Assembly (NCBI GenBank): GCA_000310025.1 | Contig: FN649728.1 | Coordinates: forward strand, 3,284,804-3,348,803 | DNA length: 64,000 nucleotides | Source: Ectocarpus siliculosus | Lineage: Eukaryota; Sar; Phaeophyceae; Ectocarpales; Ectocarpaceae | Direction of reading: 5' to 3' | Position numbers and translations under genes: made by a program | Shown here: positions 52,622 to 64,000 of the stretch, piece by piece | How the letters are laid out: each line of letters starts with the position of its first letter | How positions within the stretch are numbered: position 1 is the stretch's first letter | The notes under the pieces: generated by a model | Told to the model about the DNA's origin: nothing | What the model saw: the letters and a program-made list of their open reading frames with translations, nothing else | Database searches by the model: none

Positions 52622-52797
52622 GGTACGCCCCCCATTAGGCGTTGACTAGGGTTAGGTAACCTGGGCAAGGTCAAGTACCTGGGCAGGGTTCGGCACGAGC
52701 GACCTTTTGGGTACGCCCCCCATTATCACATGAGTGGGGTTGGGTAACCTGGCCAAGGTATAGTACCTGGGCAGGGTTAGGCACGAAAGGCACGTTG
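52622..52797. repeat. 88-bp subterminal tandem pair of the CAC-ended transposon
   Basis: Units 52622-52709 and 52710-52797 each start GGTACGCCCCCCATTA and contain AGTACCTGGGCAGGGTT. Subterminal repeats of this sort are transposase-binding sites in CACTA elements. A run of 14 G (52600-52613) precedes them. Confidence 0.85.
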
Positions 52798-54427
52798 CCC
52801 TCGTTCCAGACCCTGCCAACGTACGTCAATGGTAACCTGGACACAGTCCGAAACTGGGTAGGATTCGGTATACAAGGAACCTTGGCCTAGGTCCAGACCA
52901 TGGCTACGTAGGCACAGCGACCTTGGGCTTGGTTATGGGCATGCCATCGTCGCGTCTGTACCACTATAATAGGTAGGCCCAGACCCTGCCAACGTACGCA
53001 CAGCGACGTTGGCCCAAGGGTGGGGTAAGCAACTTTTTTCTGGGCCGACGCCCTCACTAGGGATACGAGCATGACGTTGCTCAAAACGTTTATTTTCAAG
53101 TTGTATCGCAGATCGTGCGGCCGACAAACGACAAGTCACACATGTCGGCCTCTGAAATCGTCAATCGTACAAAAACGCAGAGGCGAAAGCGCAACGTACT
53201 CCTCACCCGCCCCCCTCACGGAGCTACGACATGAGAACAACGCGCATACGTTTGTCTCCCTCCCCTCGCGTAGAGCGAAGTCGAGCATAGAACAATACCC
53301 AAGGAGGCGTAGAGAGAGAACGGACCTACATAATCCTTCAAAGACATGAACGTACGGATATGACCTCAGCAAATTGGGCTCAAGACTCACCCCGCGAATG
53401 TCACAGGCTCCCACACAAAGAGTCCATGATGGGCACCATCACGCTGCGCCACATCAGAAAGAAAACAGGAACAACAAAAAAGTCTCGCTAAATATGACTA
53501 CAACAATACCACCAGGCGGAATACAGGCGACAACCGCGCCTGACTTTTACCACGGGGTGTACGAATATAAAAAACCCAACCATGATGCAACAAACTTGGA
53601 TATATTCTGCGAACGTGTACAGAACATCAAACATCATATATCTGTAAACACTGGTGTGAGTATCTCACCGAAGATAAAAAAAAAATGGCGGAGCTATCAA
53701 AGATAAAAGTCCTATTTACTTAATACTATAATCCGGCGGCACGCGCAGTCTCCCTGCTCCTGCAGTACCTTACCACCTTCTTAAACACGCGAGGCCACAC
53801 CATCACACCGCTGCCCTATCACCCATGATGCGTTAAAACAGGAAGGAAACACATAATTCATGAATACCCGCGCCTGATGATGCGGGCAGCGAAGCGAGAT
53901 CAAGCAAGGCGTGACCGCCTCGACAGCCATTGCCACCGCGCCGTCGTCCAGATATTCGTCGTCATCGCTCGCGCCATCTCCGAACCGGCCGCCCGTGCAA
54001 GGGGCTGCCACAAAAGCGGGCATATATGAAAGTTTGAGGAAATCAAATGGTGAGAACCGAATAGTGAAACAGACAGAATTGGAATGTGAGCGGATGTGCA
54101 GCTGATCAAAGTAAGGTCAACGACGGCATTGGAAACCACTGGGTGAGGGTCCAGGTGGGGTGCCTGCAGGGTATTCATCGGTAGCATGGGTATAGACATG
54201 AAAGAGATTGCGACGACAAACCCAAAGTAGATTATGTGACCGCTGCATATGTACACCATGAAAAAAAAGTGCGAGTGTTTGCTAGACTGTAATTTTAAAA
54301 TCCCAATTAGTGCTCTGGGGTGGCGAGCACGGCGAGAAACCTCATCAGATATGCATAGCAATCCCACACAGGCGAAGCCTGGACATGCCTAACAGATGAG
54401 TGGCACCCAGGCTTGCATGCACCGTAC

Positions 54428-54613
54428 CTCGATTGGACAGGTAGGGGCACGCGTACTGGGCGAGATGCCAATCTTGCCAAACGCCTCCGCGTCAAAGTCG
54501 AGAGGCAGGGCTGCAGCGTCTGGTTCTCTCAAGTCACTCGTACGAAGAAGTTCTGGAACAACCTCTTGAGTTTTGAGAGGGGCTGCGGCGGGCAAGTGAA
54601 AAGGAGGTGCCAC
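54428..54613 (-). CDS. exon-like minus-strand segment inside the CAC-ended transposon
   Basis: Reads APPFHLPAAAPLKTQEVVPE, LLRTSDLREPDAAALPLDFD and AEAFGKIGISPSTRAPTCPI, ending at a donor GAG|GTACGG. The composition is protein-like, with a plausible acidic/Pro linker. No acceptor was identified at its 5' side and no family is recognised. A further segment at about 53880-54005 (GGRFGDGASDDDEYLDDGAV) may belong to the same minus-strand gene. Confidence 0.3.
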
Positions 54614-56675
54614 GACGAAAAGGCCGGCGGAAAAATTGGTTAGGGATAAGATGTGTGTAATAATATTGTTAGGAAGACTAGTTTATGGGGTGTCGTAGAA
54701 TCTCGCGAGAGCTGCGCAATCGTCTCCCAAAAACACAAGCTGCTCCGGAGATAGTGTGGACGTATCATTTCGGATAAGGAGAACAAGGCGTGCGCATGAG
54801 AGGGCTTGCTTAGATTGGAGAAGCACAGAAAAAAAAAGGACCACGCCCGACAACATGTTTCAAAGCGCGCTGAAGCATACAGCCGTAGCGTTCATTTTGA
54901 AGACACACCTCGTTTTCGTTTTTTTCGTATGTCTTGACAGCCAGGAGTTTCTTCAAGGTTTCAGGGGAGAGTATTCCGCCAACCCCGTGGTCAATGGAGG
55001 CGTGATATACATCAAGATGCGCCTTACGCGAGCGCAATCACTGTGCATGCATATCGGCGGGAAACGTCGTGGGCGTGCCGAAAATTGTTCTATATTTCTT
55101 AGACGTAAGTTTATCGTGAAACTTTTGAGCTAGAACGCTGGCCTGATTCACGATGGCACACTATCAACCCATGCACCCCGGATACAGTCAAGACTGCCAC
55201 CGAAGCGAACATAGTAAATTTGCCTTCCACGAAGTCGCGAATCGTGGCATGCATCTCCCCTCGCCCATCCCTCTATTGTACGCATAGCTAGCTCTCGAAA
55301 AGGAACTCAAGGTGGCACGGAACGAGCCGATAGCTACGTAAACTCAAGGTCAGGTCGAGGTCCAACCTCGAGTTTTGGTGTACGAAATGACGTCAAAGTA
55401 TTAATATTACTGAAATGGGGGTTCGGCACCGAGTTTCTCGGTATTCGCCATCCAGTTAAACCTAGGACCGCCTGAATTGCTCAAGAGCGGATCTCAGCCT
55501 CTGTGCAGGCCTACCTCGTGGCAGGCTTACCGCGGTCACGCCAGCCGCACTCAAATGTCCAAGGTTACTCACCTCCTCAGATAAACAAGGGTCTCATGCC
55601 CCCCCCAGATCCTCCAAGTGCCAGACGGGTCCAGGGCATCCCAGCCTCCCGACTCATGGGCCTCAAGGTGCAGCTCGAGCGTACAGCCGACAAACTCCAT
55701 CATGTCCTGTGTGCGGGAACAAACGAGACGAGAGGATCGACAGGAGCAGGTTGCTAAATAGGGGGCAACGTCACATTATCACTTGCGTAGATACGCATGA
55801 GCTTCCCCTCTCCGCAGGCTGACGACCTCTCGTCCGCCCCCACCAAACTGCACAACCCAGGTGTGGTTGCTGCTAGCTAGCTGTTGGTGCTCGTGCTGCT
55901 CTGTCCCGTGTACGATACCCAACGCGCGACAGGACCCACCCATGCTCCCTCCGCTTGGGCACTACACCAGTACATACTCACGTCGCACTACGTGAGAGTC
56001 TCGGTATCTTATGCCATCAGCCCGCGGCCACGACCCTCATCAGTCCGCACGTAGGCTTTTAGAACACGAAGTCGACCACGGCAGCCCGACGGCCTTGTGC
56101 CACTGGGCACGCCAAGATTGCAGTGGTGCGCGAAATAATTCTGTGTTTTGAGCGGCGAGAAAACGAATGAACGACGATTCGAACGTACACATAGACAGAG
56201 GACGAGATATGTAGTCTCAACGAAGGAACCATTGAAAGCCTAGGTAGATACATCGGTATCTTGCGAACAGACGGATCGATGTATGTGGCGGGAACGTGCG
56301 TTTCATGGGTGCAGTATCACTGCAGCGATAAAGAAAAAGTAATCACTCTTCAAGGCAGACCAAGAGTAATCAGCCTGTCCGCACGCGTTCGGGAAGCGAC
56401 TGGTGCACACGGCCAACGAGACAGGTCGTTCGCCCGATTCCAACGCAAAACACCACGCATTTTCTACAACTTGGTGTGCGACGCCCGATCAACTCTGCTG
56501 TATGTCCAGACTCAACTACGCGCTGAACAGACAAAGCTGCACAAGCTACCGTAATTCTGTTGGAGACAGAGGACACGATCACCGCAGCTGCCCCGTCAAG
56601 GATTAGAAATGATGTACACCGTCACGGTTTTCTGGTACGCCACGAAGACAGAAACAAACCAAGGACAACACTTAC

Positions 56676-56925
56676 TCATGAAGGCCTCGTAGCCGAGATC
56701 CGCGGGCTCCCAGAACGCGCTCGTGCGCACTCGTGTTCTTGAGGTTCGATAATGGCGAAGCTCCAGCCGTAAAGCCTCATACCGCGCCTCCGGTTGCCCT
56801 GCCCCCCTGAACTGCGCCTCTCCCGGAGAATCGCCACGACCGATGATGAGCTGCCGCCGCCGCCTGGCGAAGGCGGCCTTGATCTGTGATGCACATTGTG
56901 GGCAAAATAACCGAGGAAGGGACAT
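56676..56925 (-). CDS. first-exon-like minus-strand segment inside the CAC-ended transposon
   Basis: Starts with ATG at 56925 and ends at a strong donor, GTAAGT (56675-56670). It reads MSLPRLFCPQCASQIKAAFA, RRRRQLIIGRGDSPGEAQFR and ALRLELRHYRTSRTRVRTSA. A CPQC pair near the start could be half of a zinc-binding site. It would leave one base of a codon at the junction. The nearest downstream acceptor (CCAACAG, about 56555) gives an early stop, so the next exon is unknown. It could be the first exon of an unrecognised transposase gene or a captured host fragment. Confidence 0.4.
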
Positions 56926-58027
56926 CAGGGAGATATTGTAAGACAGCGTGTTATGAAGTGAAACTGAAAGACGTTAGAGGACAAATATCATCATGGAAAA
57001 AAAAAACATATGGAGTGCAGCAAGCTGTGAAAGGTGTAGAAACAAGATGGTGAAACGACACGTACGACCGGACACGTACGACCGAAAAGTTGGTCAAATC
57101 GCCAAATCCCCTCTCTGACGATACGTTCGGAGGTAGCCGCGTTTTTTTCACGTGTTGGAGGTGGATATATTATCGGTTTCGGAGTTATTTGGAGATATTG
57201 TATATATCTGGAACGAGTGGGTTGTGACGATTTTTGGAGGCCGACCCTTGGCCGACCACATGACCATCAATTGAACATGCATAAATTCATTCATGCATGT
57301 AGTAGTGCCGATAAGACAATTGTCATGTGGTTTTCAACTCTATTACGCTCTCTTTTATCACAAGGGTGATGGCCAGGCAATTCCGGAAATTTAGGGGGGC
57401 CTGACAGCTAAGGGCAGGTTGCCTCCCGAGAGTACGCAGAGAGGGCTATTAAAATAACTCATTCAGTTCGTGGCACAGCTTGATCCAACGTCACGGCATA
57501 TCACAGCTATTAAAATAGTGGAGACAGAAAATGACTGCTGTCTCGAGGCATCTCGCGCGTTGCACTGCAGGTCGAGGTTTACGCAATGAGTGTCAGGGCA
57601 TGGGGTCGACTCATGCAAACAATAAAAATCGAACAGCGAAAGAGGGGGTCCCGGAGAATTGTTGGTGTGGTATACTCCAGTATACAGCACAGACTCGTCG
57701 GGGTGGCCGTTTGGTTTTTTTCTACTGCTTGTGCTGTTTTCGTCGGGAGAGCGGCAGATAGGTGCTACGGACGATGCAAGGTGCGATGGAGTCACACAAC
57801 GCTAGTAACACCAATGCAGTACTGATATAGCACACTTGCTTCCCTGCCTCGGTAGGTGCTGCAGCTGTATGTGTGTCGTAGGTGTGCTCGCGACCAGCAC
57901 CAGCTTTGGTAATTGTACAAGCTGTAGGGAGAAATTTATCTGCACCGCTGCTGCTGTGCTGCACACGAAATAATGCCAAGCAGCGTTGCCTCGATGTCGG
58001 GATCTCGACAAACCCTACAGCACTTAC

Positions 58028-58224
58028 CATCTTCGGAAGCCTCGCGTCTTGAGAGCGCTCTCCCGGCGCTCGCCACTACATGTGCAATCTCGAGTTGAAG
58101 GAGGAGATCGTCGTGCCGCCCAGTTCTCCGTGGATCGAGACAAGGACGCTATTATAGCGCAAGCTGGCGCGCCCATGTTCGTAGCCCAAGCTGAAGGAGC
58201 CCCTGGGCTTGGCCGCTTGACCAT
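58028..58224 (-). CDS. exon-like minus-strand segment inside the CAC-ended transposon
   Basis: Begins MVKRPSPGAPSAWATNMGAP and runs through SLSRSTENWAARRSPPSTRD to a donor, ATG|GTAAGT (58028/58027). The frame is open further upstream to 58494. The region 57722-57880 on the same strand has a hydrophobic stretch (VCYISTALVLLALCDSIAPC) that may follow. No family is recognised. Confidence 0.3.
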
Positions 58225-58905
58225 CGCATCTCCATGGGCTTTGCATTGTTGGTCGTGCGTGTGTGTTGCATGGTAGTGGTGTGGCTTGGGCTGGCTGTTG
58301 TGTGTCGCACCCAAGATGCAGCTGCAGCGGATGCCGACGGGCCGGGGCTCAACTGATCGGAATTTGATGAAGGGGTATGTATGTACATGTCCCGGTCGCC
58401 CACAATAATTGCGCCGCTTCGCCAGAACTTCGCACCCCTGCTGTGCATGTCGATATGCATCATGATAATGGGACAAGAAGCACCACAACCACACCTACCT
58501 ATCCCGCCGCACGCCCTTGCGCATTTTTCTTCATACGTCGCACCCGACAGGCAAAGAAAAACAATAATACTACTTATTTCGGAGTATCTCTACATGTATG
58601 CGCCCGTTCATAACGATCGAGGATGTGGCAGAGGATCCAACCGTACCTGATGGGCTTGTCTGTGGGCTGGGCATGGGGACCACTTGAGCACAGCAAAGAA
58701 GGAAACAAGAGATACCGGTGCCACGGTGGCTTCGTCGGGGGCGTCATACGAGGGGGGGGGTGTTTCGCCACAGCTTCGGCGCAAGCTCTGGATGGTTCGT
58801 GGGAAGAAGGAGATCAAGGTTCGTGAACTCTTTACTTTTGGGGTATGGCATTTGTGTCCACATCGCGTTTTCCACCACCACAAATTGTCACAAACAACCA
58901 AGTGA

Positions 58906-59122
58906 CTATTTAACAATAGACATTGCGCAGTCCAGAAGGCATTTTGTCTGTGTTTCGGTCACCAGCAGGTGGTGGTTGTCCGAGGCGGGATGTAGCCACA
59001 ACGGGCCGTCATGCTTTACTGCAAAAATCCAAAGCTTCCACACTGCATCTGCGCCCTTGATGCCTCGCGACACAAACTGGAGGGTACCGTCACAGCGTTT
59101 TCCAAGACATACGTTCATCCAC
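58906..59122 (-). CDS. terminal-exon-like minus-strand segment inside the CAC-ended transposon
   Basis: Follows an acceptor (CTGCAG, 59128-59123) and reads MNVCLGKRCDGTLQFVSRGI, KGADAVWKLWIFAVKHDGPL and HPASDNHHLLVTETQTKCLL to a stop at 58906. The residue mix is convincingly protein-like. It may end a minus-strand gene whose earlier exons lie right of 59.1 kb, where none was recognised. Family unknown. Confidence 0.4.
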
Positions 59123-59894
59123 CTGCAGTGTCGGAAGGTGGGGGAGTTCTATAATGTTTTCGGTTCTCACGCTCGATGTATCGCAATGTGGACTACTGAA
59201 CCTCAAAACGTTCATCGCCCAACCTTGCCCTGACATCGAGCTCTTGTACTCTACATTCTGGTCTGTTGGCTACTTGTATATTGTATGCATAGATACTTCG
59301 GAGTACAGATCGACGGTGGTACCCATATCCCCCCCTCCCCCAACAAATAATGTCCTTCCCAATTTCGGCGAAAAACTGTCAACTTTTTGTGGTATCCCCC
59401 GGGGTGATTGTTTTTTCAAAAACAAAGTTGTCCCGCCCTATTATATGTACTCCCGGGGTAAAGTAAACATTATCAGCCTTTTTTTGTGAGACAGCCCCTC
59501 GGGGATTTGTTTTCGGGTGATTTTTTGCCACAAGTACTTATACTTACCAGATCACAACGTGTCAGAGCTGACGCGCCCAACCCTAAGTATTGTATTTTAC
59601 CGTGTTTGGAAACGACGTTAACTGAAGGCAATACCGACGAATCGTAGTCGCTGGAGATGTCGCTTTGGTCGTCTTGCTCGCTCTCCTTCCTGCACCAGTC
59701 CCTGATGAGTTAGGCACGTAATGCCAACAAGCACCACACTCTCTCCTTGAAGCAAACGGGTCACGCTAAGCTAACCTGCTACCTCTTGGCCCCTTGCAAG
59801 GCCTGCTATCCTCCCAGGGTCCCAACATACACTTTGTGGGCAGTCTTCACCTGACAAGACCCCGCCCTATACACCACACAGGGCATGTTCGTAT

Positions 59895-60149
59895 GGGGTA
59901 ACCCCTGCAAGGTCTGACACCTTGCCGGGGCCCACATTTTCACCTTGTTTACACCATGACCCTGGCAGGGCATGTCCGACAACACTGATCAGGGTATCGG
60001 CCTGCACAAGGTCATGACCTTCGACCCCCCCAAGGAAAAGAGCACCTTATCAGGGTCCTCTCCCACACCTTGTGGCCACTACAGTAGCCACCCTCTACAG
60101 CCCCCCTACAGGGTGCCTACAGGGTTGAGCCCTCTGCCAAGGGGTCCCC
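59895..60149. repeat. about 250-bp subterminal direct repeat, inner copy
   Basis: Aligns with 61765-62013 (GGGGTAACCCC at the start, TACAGGGTGCCT and CTGCCAAGGGGTCCCC near the end). A shorter repeated motif GGCCTGCTATCCTCCCAGGG also occurs at 59810 and 60458. Confidence 0.8.
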
Positions 60150-61236
60150 AAAGTGACTCGAAACAAGCCTCACTATTATTGTGTTCCCCCCGGCGTGATC
60201 AACCCTCGAAGTTTTCACGGGAAAGTTCATCTCCTCCCCGCGTACAGCACCGTCGACCGCGGTACTCCCTCGCGCCCGACCACTGTTTTTTTTCAATATG
60301 CCATGCACCATAAAACCTACGGAGTATGACCATGATAAACAAACGTTGTGAATAGGAAGAGGACATCATAACGCAAACTGGAGACGTGTCAAATAAAAGA
60401 GCCCACATGCGCGTGACGACTGTTGTTTGAGAGCACACTGATCAGTTTGGGTCGGAAGGCCTGCTATCCTCCCAGGGTTCCAACATTGGATGGCAGGGCG
60501 ACGCCCCTAAAAACCGTAATGGGGGGGGGGGATAGCTCCGAAGGTCTCCATTTTCAACCCTGCACTAACCCTGTCACCTTACCAAGGCCGAACATGACAG
60601 CAGGACGATGCCCCTCAACACCGTAGAGGGGGGGGTGTACTCATAGTCCTGCATGCCGTCGTCGTTAGACCATTGACCTCGCATCCCTACAAAGCCGGGA
60701 CGGAGCACGCCGGGTTCTCACCGGACCAGGCTCTCACATCACCAAGCGCGAAGCGCCGTGAGGTATTTGGCGAGTCGCATGAAGGGTGAGCTACATCCTG
60801 CTAAGGGTGTTCGGCATCTTGTGCTTACTTCCTTGCGTACGGATGACAGCTGCGTATGACCTAATTTATTTCCTGGTGCTTTCACTTCCAGAGACAGTTG
60901 TAAGCACTGTGTAACTGCCTCGAGGATGCTTGACCATTTTAACACAACGTGGTGCGATCATCCCCCGTTGCGTGGAGTGAGGTTTCTTCACCCCGCACAA
61001 CATGATTTACTCGACGACCATTATGGTTACCGCTAAAAAAAAAAAGAGGTAAAAAAAAAACCGGTAACCTGGTTGCCGAGTTCACGAAGTGAATTGGCTT
61101 GTTTTACAACGTCGTTGCCAAGCGACGAAAACCCAATCCCGATGGCAAACACCGAGGGGGGGGGGCGTAAGGGGGGCCCTAAAAGGGGGGGGGGGGGGGG
61201 GGAAATCTACCCTCATGTCCGAGGTGGCGAAACCCG

Positions 61237-61663
61237 NNNNNNNNNNNNNNNNNNNNNNNNNNNNNNNNNNNNNNNNNNNNNNNNNNNNNNNNNNNNNNNN
61301 NNNNNNNNNNNNNNNNNNNNNNNNNNNNNNNNNNNNNNNNNNNNNNNNNNNNNNNNNNNNNNNNNNNNNNNNNNNNNNNNNNNNNNNNNNNNNNNNNNNN
61401 NNNNNNNNNNNNNNNNNNNNNNNNNNNNNNNNNNNNNNNNNNNNNNNNNNNNNNNNNNNNNNNNNNNNNNNNNNNNNNNNNNNNNNNNNNNNNNNNNNNN
61501 NNNNNNNNNNNNNNNNNNNNNNNNNNNNNNNNNNNNNNNNNNNNNNNNNNNNNNNNNNNNNNNNNNNNNNNNNNNNNNNNNNNNNNNNNNNNNNNNNNNN
61601 NNNNNNNNNNNNNNNNNNNNNNNNNNNNNNNNNNNNNNNNNNNNNNNNNNNNNNNNNNNNNNN
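61237..61663. other. assembly gap (427 N)
   Basis: Run of N preceded by long G tracts (61185-61202). It lies within the right subterminal zone of the CAC-ended transposon. Confidence 1.
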
Positions 61664-61764
61664 ACCTTTCCAAGGCCTAACACATTACCTTGTAGCAACC
61701 GCTCCTCTGACAAGGTCCCACGAGATACCCCGTACAAGGTGATGGGCGTGCAGCAGGATCATGA

Positions 61765-62013
61765 GGGGTAACCCCAGCAAGGCCTAGCACCTTGCGAGGG
61801 TCCACGTGTTCACCTTGTTTACTTCACGACCCTGTCAGGGCATCACCGAGAATACCGGACAGGGTGTCGGGCATGTACAAGGTAAACGCCATGGACCCCA
61901 CCAATGGACAACACCTTACCAAGGTCCAGGCTCTGACGTTGGCATCGCTCCGAACCCTGTACAACCCCCCCACAGGGTGCCTGCAGGGTTAAACCCCCTG
62001 CCAAGGGTCCCCC
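61765..62013. repeat. about 250-bp subterminal direct repeat, outer copy
   Basis: Second copy of the repeat at 59895-60149, ending 5 bases before the right terminal inverted repeat (62019-62038). Confidence 0.8.
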
Positions 62014-62038
62014 AGGGGTAGCCGAGTGGCCACCGGTG

Positions 62039-64000
62039 AATTGATGCGTCTTCACAAACCTATCGACGAGAAGGTGAACGCCACCATTTCGGGCACCTTG
62101 GTTCGTGCGACAGAGGTGGCAGAGCGTGGTGGGGCGAGTTGCGGGCTGTGGAGAATCGGGTATGGTGTGTAGCTATGAAGACCTAAACGGTACATACAGG
62201 TTCGGCGAACGACTTTTCTTGCATAGTATTGTAGCCTACTTTCGTACCGCAGCACTACAAATGTAAGAAAGGACTCAAGTTACCATGTACTGTATACCTA
62301 AACTTTCGGATAACAAACTGTTGTCTACCCTCGTCGAGATGTGCATGTTTCGTCATCGCCGCTTACGACACACGCACCATACATTCAGGTTTTCAGGTAC
62401 GATAATACGTGTAGCACTACGTTTGTGTTTGTTCCGTCCCATCCAATCTGGCACCAGAGTCTACGATACACCGGTCGGTTTGACGTATCAGCCGGGGTAA
62501 CCCAGGCGGAACACACGGGACGCCTGGTAGAAATGGTTGTATATTACTCTCCCACCTTCCCTCCTGGGGTGCTTGCCCAACGCTGTGCAGTGGTTTTCAT
62601 TACGAGAAGGGTTCAGCCGTCCCTTACCCTCGTCGACAGTCAAGTTGACTTGAATATACATACGAAGTCAAGTTTTCACTCCAAAGAGGGAATATCGAAT
62701 GCACCACCTGCTGTCCGTACGTTTTCGAGGTTACCCACTACACCAACGATGCGAAATATGTACATTGTTTGGTTGCCATGAATACCTATCATCAACCTAC
62801 CACGGATTTTTCAGAAGCATCACGCGTCAGCGAAAACGCGTCAACGTACCAAAGTACTCTCGCGACCCCCCGACAACATTCCCCCACGACAATACCCACG
62901 AAAACATCAAATCTTGGCCTTGACAGCCTCGGGTATCTGCAGCCCCGTCGGTACCGTCTGCACCACCTTCTCGAGCTGTACGAGATCGACCACGCGAGGA
63001 GCGCCCGGGTTGCTTTCTTCTCCTCCCCCTACCTGCAGCGTAAGAAAGTATACGTACAACCACAGAGAGACCACCCGTTCGAGATATAACTACAACCACA
63101 GCAGTAGTCGAAGGAGATGTGTTGTTTTAGGCCAATTCCAAGAAGCATATTTCCGATGTGAGTGCCTTGTTGGGTGTTTTCTTCAGGTGTGGCACATTTT
63201 ATTGTGAACATGTGAATCTAGATTTTTTTGTCGTGCATACCCCTTGGTTCATCAAAAGCAACCTGCCAACGGCATGACTGAACTCAACCCTCACCCAGGA
63301 GCTAACATTCCCTCCAGTAGGGTTGTTCAAAATCCCAACCCCAAGATTCGACGGGACACTCTCGTGTTCGAGTGAAGTGCAGTTGACGATGGAACTCTTC
63401 CGTTGTCTTCGACGTTGCTATTCATTGGCAATTCATGTCCAAAAAGCTGAACAAAGAGTTCGTAGATTTCTGGGTGTGACTGCAGTTGCTTCACGAGAAA
63501 GTCTCGGCGAAATCGTCAGTGCAGGTCCTATGTAGAGACTGTGAGGTGGTCTTCTTCGTTGGTGATAACGACGAGCAAGGGCCGTTAAATACACTGGCAA
63601 CCATCATTTTCTGGTATCCCATTACATGTTCAACTGGGAGGAGCAGTGCACTGCATTATCATGGTGTTCAAGAAAATGCAGAGAGAGACCGTTTTTCTTG
63701 CCTATGGGAGAGACCCGATAGATGTAGGCGCAGCATTCAGTTCATATGCCTCGGACTTTGAGGTGACTCGAGTTTGCTTTGCCCGAGAAAACGTGCCGCT
63801 CGACAGTTGTTTGTGAACCTATTCGTGGAAACCACAAGCGACCATCTTCATTTGTCGTTTGAAAATGTTACGACGATGGTAATTGACAAAACGTGGCACA
63901 GACGTACAATGTTTGAATCCTACTACTGCGAGTGGTGTTCTGCGAAGGGACATGCAAGATATGTACGGGCGTTCATGAACAGTCATGGAAATCCGCAGAT
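62039..64000. repeat. duplicated block, copy B, second part
   Basis: Resumes the homology to copy A at AATTGATGCG and runs to the window end, pairing with 40346-42430. Shared plus-strand peptides such as PSH-IWHQ-L-YT-R-DVSAG and VVFITRRV-PSL show the block once coded something, but the frames are interrupted in both copies. It carries about 380 bp of its own (62868-63250) where copy A has a different stretch. Confidence 0.8.

Larger units (their letters stand above)
52568..62038. mobile_element. 9.47-kb DNA transposon with CAC...GTG inverted ends (CACTA/Mirage/Chapaev-like)
   Basis: The left end CACCCGTGGCCATTCGGCTA and the complement of the right end CACCGGTGGCCACTCGGCTA match at 18 of 20 bases. 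AA flanks both sides (52566-52567 and 62039-62040). Copy A of the host block carries the empty site GCAAATTGATG, so the insertion boundaries are exact. Subterminal zones are full of ACCTTG/CAAGGT and AGGGT/ACCCT words, including an 88-bp tandem pair at the left and a 250-bp direct repeat at the right. CAC termini, short target duplication and subterminal repeats point to the CMC superfamily. No DDE transposase was recognised; several exon-like frames lie on the minus strand. The gap at 61237-61663 makes the length approximate. Confidence 0.85.

Noticed and set aside
61073-61771. Open frames across the large N gap
   Set aside because: They are made almost entirely of unknown bases and G tracts.
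62019-62038. tRNA-Ser/Leu-like A box (TAGCCGAGTGGCC)
   Set aside because: It is the right terminal inverted repeat of the 9.47-kb transposon; no B box follows.
1-64000. CRISPR array, bacterial operon or plasmid features
   Set aside because: No regularly spaced short repeats with unique spacers, no ribosome-binding-site-led gene strings; introns and retroelements show nuclear eukaryotic DNA.

Overview
The window is eukaryotic nuclear DNA. Coding pieces are split by GT-AG introns, most of the sequence is nested mobile elements, and there are two runs of N (11102-11179 and 61237-61663). The mix of Ty1/copia, large chromodomain Ty3/gypsy, gag-only LTR elements, CAG-rich frames and low gene density fits a stramenopile such as a brown alga. 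That is inference; no marker gene here settles the taxon.

Layout, left to right. 1-3830: the left-truncated 5' part of a Ty1/copia element on the minus strand (gag, zinc knuckle, protease, integrase), running off the window. 4642-8325: a long fold-back (inverted) repeat. Its right arm was hit by a 360-bp palindromic MITE carrying a tRNA-like A/B-box segment (5904-6263, 5-bp target duplication AGCAC) and by a 1452-bp pogo/Tigger-like DNA transposon (6589-8040, TA duplication). 9255-13276: a very young LTR element coding only for a two-zinc-knuckle Gag (TR-GAG type; identical LTRs, duplication GATGT). 14132-15567: the 3' end of a reverse-transcriptase gene of uncertain, possibly Penelope-like, type with a duplicated 70-bp end. 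It is cut by 15571-29431, a 13.9-kb Ty3/gypsy chromovirus-like element on the minus strand with LTRs identical by eye. That element carries unusual cargo: two long 5' reading frames before gag, a NADAR (YbiA-like) domain ahead of the protease, and a chromodomain followed by a Tudor-like module after the integrase.

31.8-64.0 kb is host DNA arranged as a degenerate tandem segmental duplication with an offset of about 11-12 kb. Each unit holds one copy of a multi-exon, multi-pass membrane protein gene (31855-35185 and 43191-47319; four exon pairs can be matched by length or sequence) followed by a shared 3.3-kb block (39121-42430; 49959-52567 plus 62039-64000). The second block was split by a 9.47-kb DNA transposon with CAC...GTG inverted ends (52568-62038). 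The first block preserves the matching empty site, which fixes the insertion boundaries to the base.

The strongest leads are the NADAR-bearing Ty3 element and the 9.47-kb CAC-ended transposon with unrecognised minus-strand, exon-like coding segments.
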